This document shows positions 1 to 7,549 of a stretch of 14,515 nt of DNA, in pieces; the stretch's first letter is position 1; every line of letters starts with the position of its first letter. The position numbers and the translations under genes are program-made. The stretch comes from CAUZEB01 sp963578655 (GTDB lineage: Bacteria; Chloroflexota; Dehalococcoidia; Lucifugimonadales; CAUZEB01). The stretch lies in NCBI GenBank assembly GCA_963578655.1, contig CAUZEB010000033.1, forward strand, positions 1-14,515, in the 5' to 3' direction. The notes beneath the pieces were generated by a model, which was not told the origin of the DNA, ran no database searches, and saw nothing but the letters and a program-made list of their open reading frames with translations.

Positions 1-2198
1 TAGACAGGAATGTATTACTGCAGGGTGCACCAAATCCAAGTTCCCTTGAAGGTAGATTTAAATCTACGAAACCTCTTAGGTCTAATGATCATAACATTAC
101 ACTAGATATAGACCTAGTAACCTCTCTGTTTGATAAAGGAAGTCCACTAACCGAATATCTGACCGTATTTGAAGAAAGGTCGGAACAACTGGAAATGGCA
201 GGCGCCGTCGCTGAATCTATTAACAATGGTGGAAGACTAATTATAGAAGCAGGGACAGGCGTAGGCAAATCTTTAGCCTATCTAGTTCCGGCAACTCTCT
301 ACGCCCTTTTAAATAAAAAACGTATAGTTATTTCTACCAACACAATAAATTTACAGGAACAATTATTGAATAAAGATGCCCTAATAGTTAAGAAACTCTT
401 GGGGCAAATAAATGATATACCTGATGATGCAATAAAATTCGCCCAATTAAAGGGTCGCTCTAACTATATTTGTCTAAAGCGCTGGTCACACCTACTTAAC
501 GATCCATCAATTAATGAAGATGATGCTCGTTTCTTAGCAAAAACTATGGTTTGGTTAAAAACAACGAAGACAGGTGATCGAGGGGAAATCAATCTCAGTA
601 ATCGTTCTAATTCGTCCAATTGGGATCGAATATCCGCTCTGGGGACATACAACTGTTTGAGCAAGGGAGGTGATTGTTTTTTAAGAACATCAAGAGAAAG
701 AGCTGCTAGTTCACATGTAACGTTTGTAAATCATTCTTTATTGTTATCTGACTTGACTTCAGAAGGTTCAGTAATACCGGAACACGATATTTTGATTATC
801 GATGAGGCTCATCATCTCGAAGAGGTAGCTACCAAACAATTTGGGTTCACATTGAGCCAAATATCTCTAACTGACCACTTGCAAGAATTAAAAGATTACG
901 TAGATATTGTCCAAAACTTCAGGACCAAATCAGCTAATTCGACAATTAGAGACACTCAAATCAAGTTAATGAAGAAATATACGGATATTATCGTAGGGAC
1001 CCTATCGAGCTTAGAAGATCATAGTGCTGATTTTTTCAAAATGCTGACGAGGATGCTAGTCACTTCTCGTGCACAACTAGGAGTCAAAACTCAAGACTAC
1101 CGAGTCACAGATAACGTTAGGGAAAGGTCTGATTGGTCTGATCTGAAGATACACTGGGAGAACCTTGATGTGATTCTCTCGGAGCAAGGAAGTTCACTTC
1201 TTAAATTAAAGTCACTCATTGAGCATCTAGATGACTCCATTCTCTTAGGACATGAGAATATCGTTGTAGAGTTAGATTCATGTCTTCAGTTTAGTTTACA
1301 ATTACGCGATCGTTTAAAAGAATTCGTTTATAGCCCTTCTAGCAGCAACATATACTGGATTAACTATCGGAGTGGCAACGACGATATCAATATCAATTCT
1401 GCCCCATTGCATGTTGGATCCGAGCTTGAGAAATTACTATTTTCGAAAAAGGAGACTGTAATCTTAACAGGCGCCACATTGAGCACTAACAAGAATTTTA
1501 ATTACATAGTAGAAACGACTGGCTTTAGAAACGCACGAGAGATTCTTTTAGGCTCTCCATTTAACTATCACGAAGCCGCTTTAGTATGTGTTCCATCGAA
1601 TATGCCAGTACCAAACTCAGCAGACTATCAATCTACCCTGGAAAGCATCGTTAAAGAGGCTGTATTATCTGCCAATGGGCATACTATGGTCCTTTTTACA
1701 TCACATGCAGCCCTTCGGTCAACCGCCAATTCTATACGAAAAGATCTACAGCTCCAAGACATAAATGTTTTAGCCCAAGGTGTAAATGGGACCCCACGCC
1801 AGCTGACAGCAAATTTTATAAAATCTCCTCGTGCACTACTGTTGGGCACAGCTAGTTTTTGGGAAGGAGTTGACCTACCTGAAAATTCTCTTAAAGTACT
1901 AATTGTGGCCCGCCTACCTTTTAACGTGCCCACAGACCCTATATTCGCCGCCAGATCGGAATTGTATGATAATCCATTCAATTCCTATACCATACCCCAG
2001 GCAATATTACGACTTAGACAAGGTTTCGGACGTCTTATTCGTACAAACACTGATAGAGGTGTAGCAATCCTATTGGATGGCCGCATTACTTCGATGCAAT
2101 ATGGTAGATCATTCCTTAATGCCCTTCCTCAAGGGACATTTAAGTCATGCGATCTCAAGCAGTTACCTGAACTGATAACTCAATGGATTAACATATAG
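1..2198 (+). CDS. DinG/XPD-family ATP-dependent DNA helicase, 5' end outside the window
   Basis: Superfamily 2 helicase of the DinG/XPD type, a 5'-3' DNA helicase used in repair and in clearing unusual structures. The frame is open from base 3, so the gene begins left of the window. The ATG at 195 is internal, because the Q-motif-like segment ERSEQLEMA spans it. Counting from that Met, Walker A (EAGTGVGKS) is at 18-26, the DEAH box (IIDEAHHLEE) at 201-210, preceded by VNHSLLL at 179-184, and motif VI (RQGFGRLIR) at 608-616. Cys93, Cys154 and Cys161 lie where XPD/DinG enzymes hold a [4Fe-4S] cluster. Only three cysteines are visible there rather than four. The visible N-terminal stretch looks like a linker, so an exonuclease domain could precede it, but this cannot be seen. 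The TAG stop sits inside a 15-bp hairpin. Family assignment is firm; substrate and exact orthology are not. Confidence 0.93.
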   Translation, partial: DRNVLLQGAPNPSSLEGRFKSTKPLRSNDHNITLDIDLVTSLFDKGSPLTEYLTVFEERSEQLEMAGAVAESINNGGRLIIEAGTGVGKSLAYLVPATLYALLNKKRIVISTNTINLQEQLLNKDALIVKKLLGQINDIPDDAIKFAQLKGRSNYICLKRWSHLLNDPSINEDDARFLAKTMVWLKTTKTGDRGEINLSNRSNSSNWDRISALGTYNCLSKGGDCFLRTSRERAASSHVTFVNHSLLLSDLTSEGSVIPEHDILIIDEAHHLEEVATKQFGFTLSQISLTDHLQELKDYVDIVQNFRTKSANSTIRDTQIKLMKKYTDIIVGTLSSLEDHSADFFKMLTRMLVTSRAQLGVKTQDYRVTDNVRERSDWSDLKIHWENLDVILSEQGSSLLKLKSLIEHLDDSILLGHENIVVELDSCLQFSLQLRDRLKEFVYSPSSSNIYWINYRSGNDDININSAPLHVGSELEKLLFSKKETVILTGATLSTNKNFNYIVETTGFRNAREILLGSPFNYHEAALVCVPSNMPVPNSADYQSTLESIVKEAVLSANGHTMVLFTSHAALRSTANSIRKDLQLQDINVLAQGVNGTPRQLTANFIKSPRALLLGTASFWEGVDLPENSLKVLIVARLPFNVPTDPIFAARSELYDNPFNSYTIPQAILRLRQGFGRLIRTNTDRGVAILLDGRITSMQYGRSFLNALPQGTFKSCDLKQLPELITQWINI

Positions 2199-2224
2199 TA
2201 TTTGTATATCAAATACTATATGTT
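2190..2224 (+). terminator. 15-bp perfect hairpin overlapping the helicase stop codon
   Basis: The arms 2190-2204 and 2210-2224 are perfect inverted repeats around the 5-nt loop TATAT, and the TAG stop (2196-2198) lies inside the left arm. No T-run follows and the stem is AT-rich, so it is not a textbook Rho-independent terminator. It could instead protect the mRNA 3' end or mark the end of the unit. The hairpin is seen in the sequence; its function is inferred. Confidence 0.5.
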
Positions 2225-2319
2225 GTACACTGCCAGAGAATCTTAAATGCATACTGGTGAGAGTGCTTTCTAAATCATGCCTTCATAATACTACCGTATC
2301 TTTATTAGAGTTCTCCTGA

Positions 2320-3171
2320 ATGAAAATTCGCTGCGACGATCCTTTAGACCTGGATAACACTCTTGAAAGTGGTCAAGCCTTCCGTTGGCGTAGAAAGAAC
2401 GATTGGTTTTACGGAGTAATATTCGATAACATAATTAGGCTGCGCGCTGTACCTGACGGCATAGAATTCTATTCTATGCCGAGTGACGAATCCACGATAG
2501 CACCTATGATAAACCACTATTTCCGCCTTGATGATAATCTTCGCGAAATTCAACAGTCTATTACTACGGACGAACATATAGCTCAAGCCATACGGCTTTA
2601 TCCGCGAATGCGCCTACTTAGACAGGATCCTTGGGAGACACTAATATCTTTTATTATATCGGCGAATTCAAACATCCCCCGAATCACAACAAATATTGAA
2701 GACATTTGTAAAACTCTAGGAAATCCTTTGGTCATGGACAAACATGTCAGAAGCACTTTCCCAAATGCCGAAGTCATGGCTAAGGCTGGAGAAGATATTC
2801 TGCGACAGCTCGGCCTAGGATTTAGATCCAAGTATATACACGCTGTTGCCAAGATTATAGCAACAGGGGATTTAGATCTGTTCGCACTAAGGGAGGTGAA
2901 TTACAATCAGGCATTGGGAACACTATTAGATTTGCCTGGGGTAGGTGATAAGGTGGCAAACTGCGTGTTGCTCTTCTCTCTAGACAAGACCGATGCTTTC
3001 CCAGTAGATGTGTGGATAGACCGTGTCATTAGGGAATTGTACTTCAATAAAATCGATTCCGCTCCATCAAAGACAGCGTTGCGGCCATGGGCCCAGAAAC
3101 GTTTCGGTAAATATGCGGGCTACGCTAACCATTATTTATTTCACAGCAGACGTCTTCAAGACAAACATTAA
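2320..3171 (+). CDS. 8-oxoguanine DNA glycosylase/AP lyase, OGG1 type
   Basis: Bifunctional base-excision-repair enzyme that removes 8-oxoguanine from DNA and nicks the strand. The N-terminal OGG domain carries ESGQAFRWR (16-24), matching the OGG1 hallmark, followed by LLRQDPWETLISFIISANSN (99-118). The helix-hairpin-helix LPGVGDKVA is at 205-213. Lys211 is the expected Schiff-base nucleophile, and Asp230 in FPVDVW is the conserved catalytic aspartate of the HhH-GPD fold. The length of 283 aa fits bacterial OGG proteins and no domain is missing. The ATG is the only sensible start before the N-terminal domain, but it lacks a clear Shine-Dalgarno, so translation may be modest. It follows the helicase on the same strand after a 121-nt gap. 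Two repair genes side by side fit a repair neighbourhood, though co-transcription is doubtful given the hairpin between them. Confidence 0.95.
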   Translation: MKIRCDDPLDLDNTLESGQAFRWRRKNDWFYGVIFDNIIRLRAVPDGIEFYSMPSDESTIAPMINHYFRLDDNLREIQQSITTDEHIAQAIRLYPRMRLLRQDPWETLISFIISANSNIPRITTNIEDICKTLGNPLVMDKHVRSTFPNAEVMAKAGEDILRQLGLGFRSKYIHAVAKIIATGDLDLFALREVNYNQALGTLLDLPGVGDKVANCVLLFSLDKTDAFPVDVWIDRVIRELYFNKIDSAPSKTALRPWAQKRFGKYAGYANHYLFHSRRLQDKH

Positions 3172-3206
3172 TCATGCCTTGCTGGTTTAACGCCGTCTTG
3201 CCAGTG

Positions 3207-3235
3207 TTGAAGGCTCGGTTTCCCTGTGATATTCT
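3207..3235 (+). promoter_or_regulatory. Sigma70-like promoter for tRNA-Pro
   Basis: TTGAAG (3207-3212), a 17-nt spacer, then TATTCT (3230-3235), each matching four of six consensus bases. The predicted transcription start falls a few bases upstream of the tRNA 5' end at 3246. Position supports it more than motif strength. Confidence 0.45.
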
Positions 3236-3245
3236 ACCTTGGAGT

Positions 3246-3322
3246 CGGGGAGTGGCGCAGTTTGGAAGCGCACCTGCATGGGGTGCAGGGGGTCGCTGGT
3301 TCAAATCCAGTCTCCCCGACCA
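3246..3322 (+). tRNA. tRNA-Pro with anticodon GGG, CCA encoded
   Basis: A full cloverleaf can be drawn by hand. The acceptor stem CGGGGAG (3246-3252) pairs with CTCCCCG (3312-3318), followed by discriminator A and an encoded CCA (3320-3322). The D stem is GCGC/GCGC. The anticodon stem CCTGC/GCAGG (3273-3277/3285-3289) closes the loop ATGGGGT, with anticodon GGG at 3280-3282. The T arm GCTGG/CCAGT has one G-U pair and the loop TTCAAAT. A C at position 1, pairing to give CGGGG, is typical of bacterial tRNA-Pro. It reads CCC/CCU codons. Confidence 0.97.
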
Positions 3323-3436
3323 CGTCTATCCTTGATTTACCCTTCGTTTCCTGTTTGTTTTAATCATATATACTTGCTGGTTAATATAGATTATTACAGA
3401 CTGCGGACAAAATTAACCTAGGAAAGATTAGTAGAT

Positions 3437-3472
3437 CCAAATGGAGAACAATGTCAGTGTCCAAATGGAGAA
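3437..3472 (+). repeat. Two direct 12-bp repeats upstream of moeA
   Basis: CCAAATGGAGAA occurs at 3437-3448 and again at 3461-3472, a 24-nt period that would put both copies on nearly the same face of the helix. An AGATCCA/TGGATCT inverted pair (3433-3439 and 3517-3523) surrounds the area. This is the only visible structure in the 215-nt gap between the tRNA and moeA. It could be a regulator site for moeA, but no known motif is recognised. Confidence 0.4.
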
Positions 3473-3537
3473 ATCCATACCATATAAAGTGAGGAGATCA
3501 CTGTAACTTAATTTAATGGATCTTTAGAGGATATTTA

Positions 3538-4818
3538 TTGAATCAGTATTCCCATAGTCATAGACATTATGGTGAGGCAATGCTTACCGTCGAAGATGCA
3601 TTAGCGCGCATTCTGAATTTCTTTCATGTCCTAGAGCCGGAATGCAAACCTATTCTTGAGACGCTTGGGCAAGTTCTTGCCGAAGATGTGGTGTCGGTAC
3701 AAGACATCCCTTCAATGGCCAACTCAGCGATGGACGGATATGCTATACAGGCAGAAAGTGTGAAGGCTGCATCACACGTAATCGGTTATGTGTCTGCTGG
3801 GGATTCACCTAAAGTTAACGTTTCTCCAGGTACGGCAGTGCGCATCATGACGGGTGCTCCATTGCCCATGGGTGCCGACTCCGTCGTTCCATTTGAGGAT
3901 ACTGATGAGCTAATTAGAAGAGAAACCAACCAAGATATGTCGAAAATATCCGTTAAATTGAAAGTTGATAGGGGCTCCGATGTCCGTCCAGCCGGTCAAG
4001 ACATAAAAAATGGTCAATTAGTTCTCAAAAAAGGAACAATCTTGCGGCCATACGAAATAGGAGTCCTCGCATCTCTCGGACACGCGCAAATCAAGGTTAT
4101 ACGACGACCCATCGTCGCAATACTATCTACAGGAAACGAGCTTATGGAACCAGGCGACCCCTACGATTCTTCAAAGATATATAATAGTAACGGGTTTAGT
4201 GTTGCCGCCGCTGTAATACGTTATGGCGGACTGCCCAAGTCGATTGGTATCGCAAGAGACAATTTAGATTCAATGGAAGCCATGCTGTGCAAGGGCTTAG
4301 AGTCTGATATACTCATCACTTCTGCAGGAGTATCTAATGGTGACTATGATATGGTAAAGGATGTTCTATCTTCACATGGTAATATCGACTTCTGGTCGGT
4401 AAAAATGCGACCCGCAAAGCCTCTGGCTTTCGGTGTTCTCCGAAATCATTGTGAAACGCCCGTACCTGTCCTTGGGCTACCGGGTAATCCTGTTAGCGCT
4501 ATTGTAGCGTTTGAGCAATTTGCCAGGCCAGCCCTGTTTAAAATGATGGGTAAGACCAAATATTCTAAACCTACCATCAGAGCAATATTAGAGGACCCGA
4601 TCTACAACACCGATAATCGCAGAGTATACGCGAGGGTCATTGTGGAAAAGAAAAATGAAGTCTATCACGCTCGATTAACAGGCCATCAGGGCTCAAATCT
4701 ACTCACTTCTATGGCCAATGCCAACGGTTTAGCCATATGTCCTGAGGATCAACCAATAAAAAAGGCAGGCGAGTTTGCAGAAGTTCAGATGTTAGACTGG
4801 CCGGAGGAAGTATTTTAA
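3538..4818 (+). CDS. moeA: Molybdopterin molybdenumtransferase MoeA
   Basis: Last-step enzyme of molybdenum cofactor synthesis: it inserts molybdate into adenylylated molybdopterin in the cytoplasm. Family marks in order are NSAMDGYAI (62-70), RIMTGAPLPMGAD (102-114), GSDVRPAGQDI (146-156), AILSTGNEL (194-202), a variant of the MoCF-fold GGxSxGxYD motif reading SAGVSNGDYD (262-271), KMRPAKPLAFG (289-299) and GLPGNPVSA (313-321). The 426-aa length is normal. Two starts are possible. TTG at 3538 has AGAGGA about seven bases upstream. ATG at 3580 begins where the family usually begins (MLTVEDALARIL), but its GGTGAGG is only two bases away. I keep the TTG on spacing grounds; the ATG remains a real alternative. 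The next gene overlaps by one base, so the two are probably translationally coupled. Confidence 0.95.
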   Translation: MNQYSHSHRHYGEAMLTVEDALARILNFFHVLEPECKPILETLGQVLAEDVVSVQDIPSMANSAMDGYAIQAESVKAASHVIGYVSAGDSPKVNVSPGTAVRIMTGAPLPMGADSVVPFEDTDELIRRETNQDMSKISVKLKVDRGSDVRPAGQDIKNGQLVLKKGTILRPYEIGVLASLGHAQIKVIRRPIVAILSTGNELMEPGDPYDSSKIYNSNGFSVAAAVIRYGGLPKSIGIARDNLDSMEAMLCKGLESDILITSAGVSNGDYDMVKDVLSSHGNIDFWSVKMRPAKPLAFGVLRNHCETPVPVLGLPGNPVSAIVAFEQFARPALFKMMGKTKYSKPTIRAILEDPIYNTDNRRVYARVIVEKKNEVYHARLTGHQGSNLLTSMANANGLAICPEDQPIKKAGEFAEVQMLDWPEEVF

Positions 4819-5237
4819 TGGAAAATGAAGAACGTCCCGACGAGGAAAATTGTGTCCAGCAAAGATTCGTAATAGATGTTGCTGATGGAGGAAGCCTAAA
4901 AAGGTCTGTTGCTTTAATGATATTAAATCGGATGAGTTACGTTAGCCAACAAATTTTTGATGAAGCGACTCCATCACCAGACAAGACTAAACAGTACATA
5001 AATCGTATAGTAGAGTATGATAGTCAGCAATCGGATTATCTTCTGCCTGACACCCCTCTGAAAGAAGCGACCTTTCGGGTGCTGCTTGCCGCAGGAAACA
5101 AACCAATGAGTGCTGAAGAGATTAGTGAAGTCCTGTCGGAGAAATGGTCTATGACAGCATATCCAAGAGATGTATCGCCAAGGGTCATTCAAAGACTCTT
5201 AGAGCACAGTGACCAATATTGTATCGTTAAAACTTAA
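4818..5237 (+). CDS. Unrecognised 139-aa protein with winged-helix-like C-terminus
   Basis: I do not recognise this family. The ATG overlaps the moeA stop (TAATG), which argues for a real, co-translated gene. The N-terminal 20 residues are acidic. A middle helical stretch runs from about 28 to 70. The C-terminal part (about 79-139, starting DTPLKEATFRVLL) has the helix/turn/helix rhythm of a winged-helix domain, with MSAEEISEVLSEKW followed by a predicted recognition-helix-like VSPRVIQRLLE. There is no signal peptide, membrane segment or metal motif. Coupling to moeA suggests a role tied to molybdenum cofactor or its regulation, but that is inference from position only. Confidence 0.75.
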   Translation: MENEERPDEENCVQQRFVIDVADGGSLKRSVALMILNRMSYVSQQIFDEATPSPDKTKQYINRIVEYDSQQSDYLLPDTPLKEATFRVLLAAGNKPMSAEEISEVLSEKWSMTAYPRDVSPRVIQRLLEHSDQYCIVKT

Positions 5238-5321
5238 AACATCCTAACCCAGTCAGATTATGCATCGTTTGTCGTATCCAATTGAGTAGAATCCAGGTAT
5301 GATCAGGGTTAGACAAAACGC

Positions 5322-5465
5322 TTACACATCCTCTTTTGATTTCCGTCTCTTCCCCACTACTTCTACGGACTGGGAAGTAACCACAGGAGAATATATCTCC
5401 ACCTTCCTACCCGGCTTTTTCTTAAGCTTTTTGGTCTCCCGTTTGGGGGCATGTCCTCTAGCCAT
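5322..5465 (-). CDS. Small basic protein, 47 aa
   Basis: Begins MARGHAPKRETKKLKKK and ends KRRKSKEDV, about one-third Lys/Arg, with a short hydrophobic middle (VEIYSPVVTSQSVEVV). The ATG at 5465 has a strong AAGGAGGAG Shine-Dalgarno upstream (at about 5474-5482), and a plausible promoter lies at 5514-5542. That is good evidence for a true gene over the overlapping + strand frame. A longer - strand frame starts at 5504, but it lacks a ribosome site and would place the SD inside the gene. Short Lys/Arg-rich proteins of this look occur in several bacterial groups. Binding to nucleic acid or the ribosome is a guess from charge alone. It converges with the moeA-linked gene; a CTAACCC/GGGTTAG pair (5244-5250/5306-5312) lies between them. 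Confidence 0.82.
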   Translation of the reverse strand: MARGHAPKRETKKLKKKPGRKVEIYSPVVTSQSVEVVGKRRKSKEDV

Positions 5466-5513
5466 ATCGAAACTCCTCCTTGAAGAACTACAAAGTGTAC
5501 TCACCTATTGGGA

Positions 5514-5542
5514 AGTTTAGGATAAAGTCTGCAAAGTGTAAA
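5514..5542 (-). promoter_or_regulatory. Promoter of the small basic protein gene
   Basis: Read on the - strand: TTTACA (5542-5537), a 17-nt spacer, then TAAACT (5519-5514). These match five and four of six consensus bases. The expected transcription start near 5507 leaves a leader of about 40 nt that carries the AAGGAGGAG ribosome site. Confidence 0.5.
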
Positions 5543-5604
5543 GACAAATAACTTAGAGATTTTTGCTATAGATAAACGTCTACCTAAGTCATCCTGGTAT
5601 GTTA

Positions 5605-5620
5605 CACTGACGCGTCAGTG
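5605..5620. promoter_or_regulatory. 16-bp perfect palindrome, possible operator
   Basis: CACTGACGCGTCAGTG is its own reverse complement. It sits in non-coding DNA about 65 bp upstream of the predicted -35 box of the small basic protein gene and just before the phosphatase remnant. A perfect 16-mer with no loop is better suited to a dimeric DNA-binding protein than to an RNA hairpin. The regulator is unknown. Confidence 0.45.
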
Positions 5621-5645
5621 CTCTATAAGTTGAATATCCAGTTAA

Positions 5646-6124
5646 ATAGGTGAACCTGCAAAACCACTAGATACGGAATCAGAAATAATACACAACATCA
5701 AACCAAATGACGAATTAGTTAACATATTAGAAGGAATTGAGTGGGGTGACTCAAGGATTTTGTACTTTAACGTAATTGAGAAAAATTGTCTTCACTCCCA
5801 AAAAATCTTCAAGGCACTATTTGGAGAATTATCCATCCTCATTACACGATAAGAAGACGAATATTCGGGAATTTACGGAAAGGGAGGATTATCGATATAA
5901 TTAGAGAGCGTATTGGGAATCTTATGGTGATTTCTACAGGGACGGCAGTGACCAATTTCACTGCACCTCACCAATTAAAATATACCCCTGTTAAAATAGA
6001 CCACCACTCAGGATTAACTCCTGACGAAATGCTTATACCACTGATTGTCTGGGATACTGTCCTTTCGCTAAGAGCCTGTCAAACAGACTCTTTCACACAA
6101 GCGTATTGTCAATATGAGAAGTGA
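5646..6124 (+). pseudogene. Decayed C-terminus of an alkaline-phosphatase-superfamily protein
   Basis: Two overlapping frames carry adjacent parts of one protein. The first frame (5646-5849) includes SRILYFNVIEKN and FGELSILITR, then hits TAA at 5850-5852 and continues with EDEYSGIYGKG. The second frame takes over near the purine run at 5877-5888 and gives RIIDIIRERIGNLMVISTG and HHSGLTPDEMLIPLIVWD, ending in TGA. The HxGLTPxEMLxPL pattern is the usual C-terminal signature of type I phosphodiesterase/nucleotide pyrophosphatase-like members of this superfamily. At least one nonsense change and one frameshift are needed, and the catalytic N-terminal part is absent upstream. The nominal TTG start at 5786 is an artefact. 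Sequencing or assembly error could explain the frameshift, but not the missing front. Confidence 0.72.
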
Positions 6125-6135
6125 TTGATTATAAT
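6106..6135 (+). promoter_or_regulatory. Near-consensus sigma70 promoter for ilvE
   Basis: TTGTCA (6106-6111, five of six) and TATAAT (6130-6135, six of six) with an 18-nt spacer. The start of transcription would be near 6142, 28 nt before the ilvE ATG. It overlaps the end of the decayed phosphatase reading frame. Confidence 0.72.
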
Positions 6136-6169
6136 TAGCTACACTTTCAAAGATAAAGGAGCCTAGTTC

Positions 6170-7102
6170 ATGGCTGAATCACTCGCATTTTTTCGTGGAA
6201 GAATTGTTCCACTATCAGAAGCCAAAGTAAGTGTTACCACTCATGCCTTGCATTATGGTACAGCTGTATTCGAAGGCATTAGGGGAAACTGGAATGAGAA
6301 GCAGAAATCCATGTTTGTTTTCCGAATGCGAGAACATTATGAACGATTCCTGCAAGGCTGCAACATAATGATGCTCGATATTCCCTATAATGTCGAAGAC
6401 TTATGTAAAATAACCACAGATTTAATTCAAAGCTGTGGTTACAGAGAGGATGTTTATATAAGACCTCTAGCATACAAGAGTGAGGAACGTGTAGCCAATC
6501 TAAAATTACAGGAATTAGAGAGTGATTTCACACTAGTTATTGTTCCCTTCGGCGCATATATAGAAACAGATGGAGCTATTCGTTGCTGTACTTCGTCCTG
6601 GAGGAGAATGGATGACACTATAATTCCCCCTAGAGTCAAAATTTCGGGACATTATGTGAATAGTATTTTGGCAAAGACGGAAGCAGTACTAGCTGGATTT
6701 GATGAAGCTATAATGCTGAATCAAGATGGGTCAGTATCCGAAGGTTCTGGAGAAAATCTCTTCTTTATTTCTAAAGGTATCCTGCACACACCTCTGGTAT
6801 CAGATAACAACTTAACTGGCATTACCAGAGACTGTGCTATTAAATTAGCTCAAAATGAACTTAAAATAAAAGTTGTAGAAAGTACCATCAGGCGTAGTGA
6901 ACTGTATTTAGCTGATGAAGTATTTCTCACTGGAACGGCCGCACATATCACACCTGTTGGCCAGTTAGACAGCAGACCTATTGGAAATGGTGGAGTTGGA
7001 CCCATAACCAGAGAGATAAGAAACTTATATGTTGAAATTATCCGAGGTAATAACGGGAAATATCTCGACTGGTGTACTCCAGTGGCTATAGAGAAAATAT
7101 AA
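6170..7102 (+). CDS. ilvE: Branched-chain amino acid aminotransferase
   Basis: PLP enzyme of fold type IV that transfers the amino group between glutamate and the keto acids of Leu, Ile and Val. The N-terminus THALHYGTAVFEGIRGN (24-40) is the standard IlvE block. YIRPLAYKS is at 96-104. Lys157 in PPRVKISGHYVNS is the PLP-binding lysine. EGSGENLF (191-198) and TGITRD contact the cofactor. At 310 aa it is full length. AAGGAG (6156-6161) lies eight bases before the ATG, and a near-consensus promoter lies just upstream. The paralogues D-amino acid aminotransferase and aminodeoxychorismate lyase are less likely given the FEGIRGNW segment. It appears to lead the unit that includes the two membrane-protein genes downstream, after a 30-nt gap. 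Confidence 0.95.
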   Translation: MAESLAFFRGRIVPLSEAKVSVTTHALHYGTAVFEGIRGNWNEKQKSMFVFRMREHYERFLQGCNIMMLDIPYNVEDLCKITTDLIQSCGYREDVYIRPLAYKSEERVANLKLQELESDFTLVIVPFGAYIETDGAIRCCTSSWRRMDDTIIPPRVKISGHYVNSILAKTEAVLAGFDEAIMLNQDGSVSEGSGENLFFISKGILHTPLVSDNNLTGITRDCAIKLAQNELKIKVVESTIRRSELYLADEVFLTGTAAHITPVGQLDSRPIGNGGVGPITREIRNLYVEIIRGNNGKYLDWCTPVAIEKI

Positions 7103-7132
7103 TATATAAAATCAGTTCTACATCTTAAAATA

Positions 7133-7549
7133 ATGTTTACATTCACTATTGACTATCTAATTCTAATTATTCTTGCATCAATAGGCGTGATCCAATTGGG
7201 AGCTCTATATGGTGATCTTAAAGGCCTTCTTTTCTTCCAATCTGTAGCCCTTATTCACTTTGTCGGTTTGAGCTTACCAATTGCATCATTTGTCTGGTTC
7301 TTCACGACAGACGCAAGGAACATTAACGATTATGCTGGCGGATTAGACTCGAACATTCAGGCACTGCTGTTCTTTTTGGGAGCCTTAATAGGTTGGGTCT
7401 TTACAGCAATTCTGTCGTCCATCATAAATTTGCATATGAAAAGACAAGATCTTTCTCCTTGCCAGGGTCTAGATTCCCTCAAAAAGACGAACTATTTTAA
7501 CGTCCTAATCTTCAACCTAAAATACTGGCGGTCTAATTGGCATCTATAG
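7133..7549 (+). CDS. Three-helix inner-membrane protein of unknown function
   Basis: Three hydrophobic segments at about 7-27, 34-57 and 77-99, a loop with DYAGGLDSN (66-74) between the second and third, and a charged C-terminal tail of about 38 residues. There is no catalytic motif that I recognise. The ATG lacks a clear Shine-Dalgarno. It follows ilvE by 30 nt and its last 13 bases overlap the start of the PAP2-like gene, so the two membrane proteins are probably made together and may work together. The conserved-looking loop suggests a defined family rather than random sequence, but I cannot name it. Confidence 0.78.
   Translation: MFTFTIDYLILIILASIGVIQLGALYGDLKGLLFFQSVALIHFVGLSLPIASFVWFFTTDARNINDYAGGLDSNIQALLFFLGALIGWVFTAILSSIINLHMKRQDLSPCQGLDSLKKTNYFNVLIFNLKYWRSNWHL

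Noticed and set aside
3239..3421. 60-codon frame across the tRNA
   Set aside because: It covers a complete tRNA-Pro and has no coding features.
5299..5520. 73-codon + strand frame
   Set aside because: It lies antisense to the 47-aa basic protein, which has a strong ribosome site and promoter. This frame has neither, and its composition is what the reverse of a Lys/Arg-rich gene would give.
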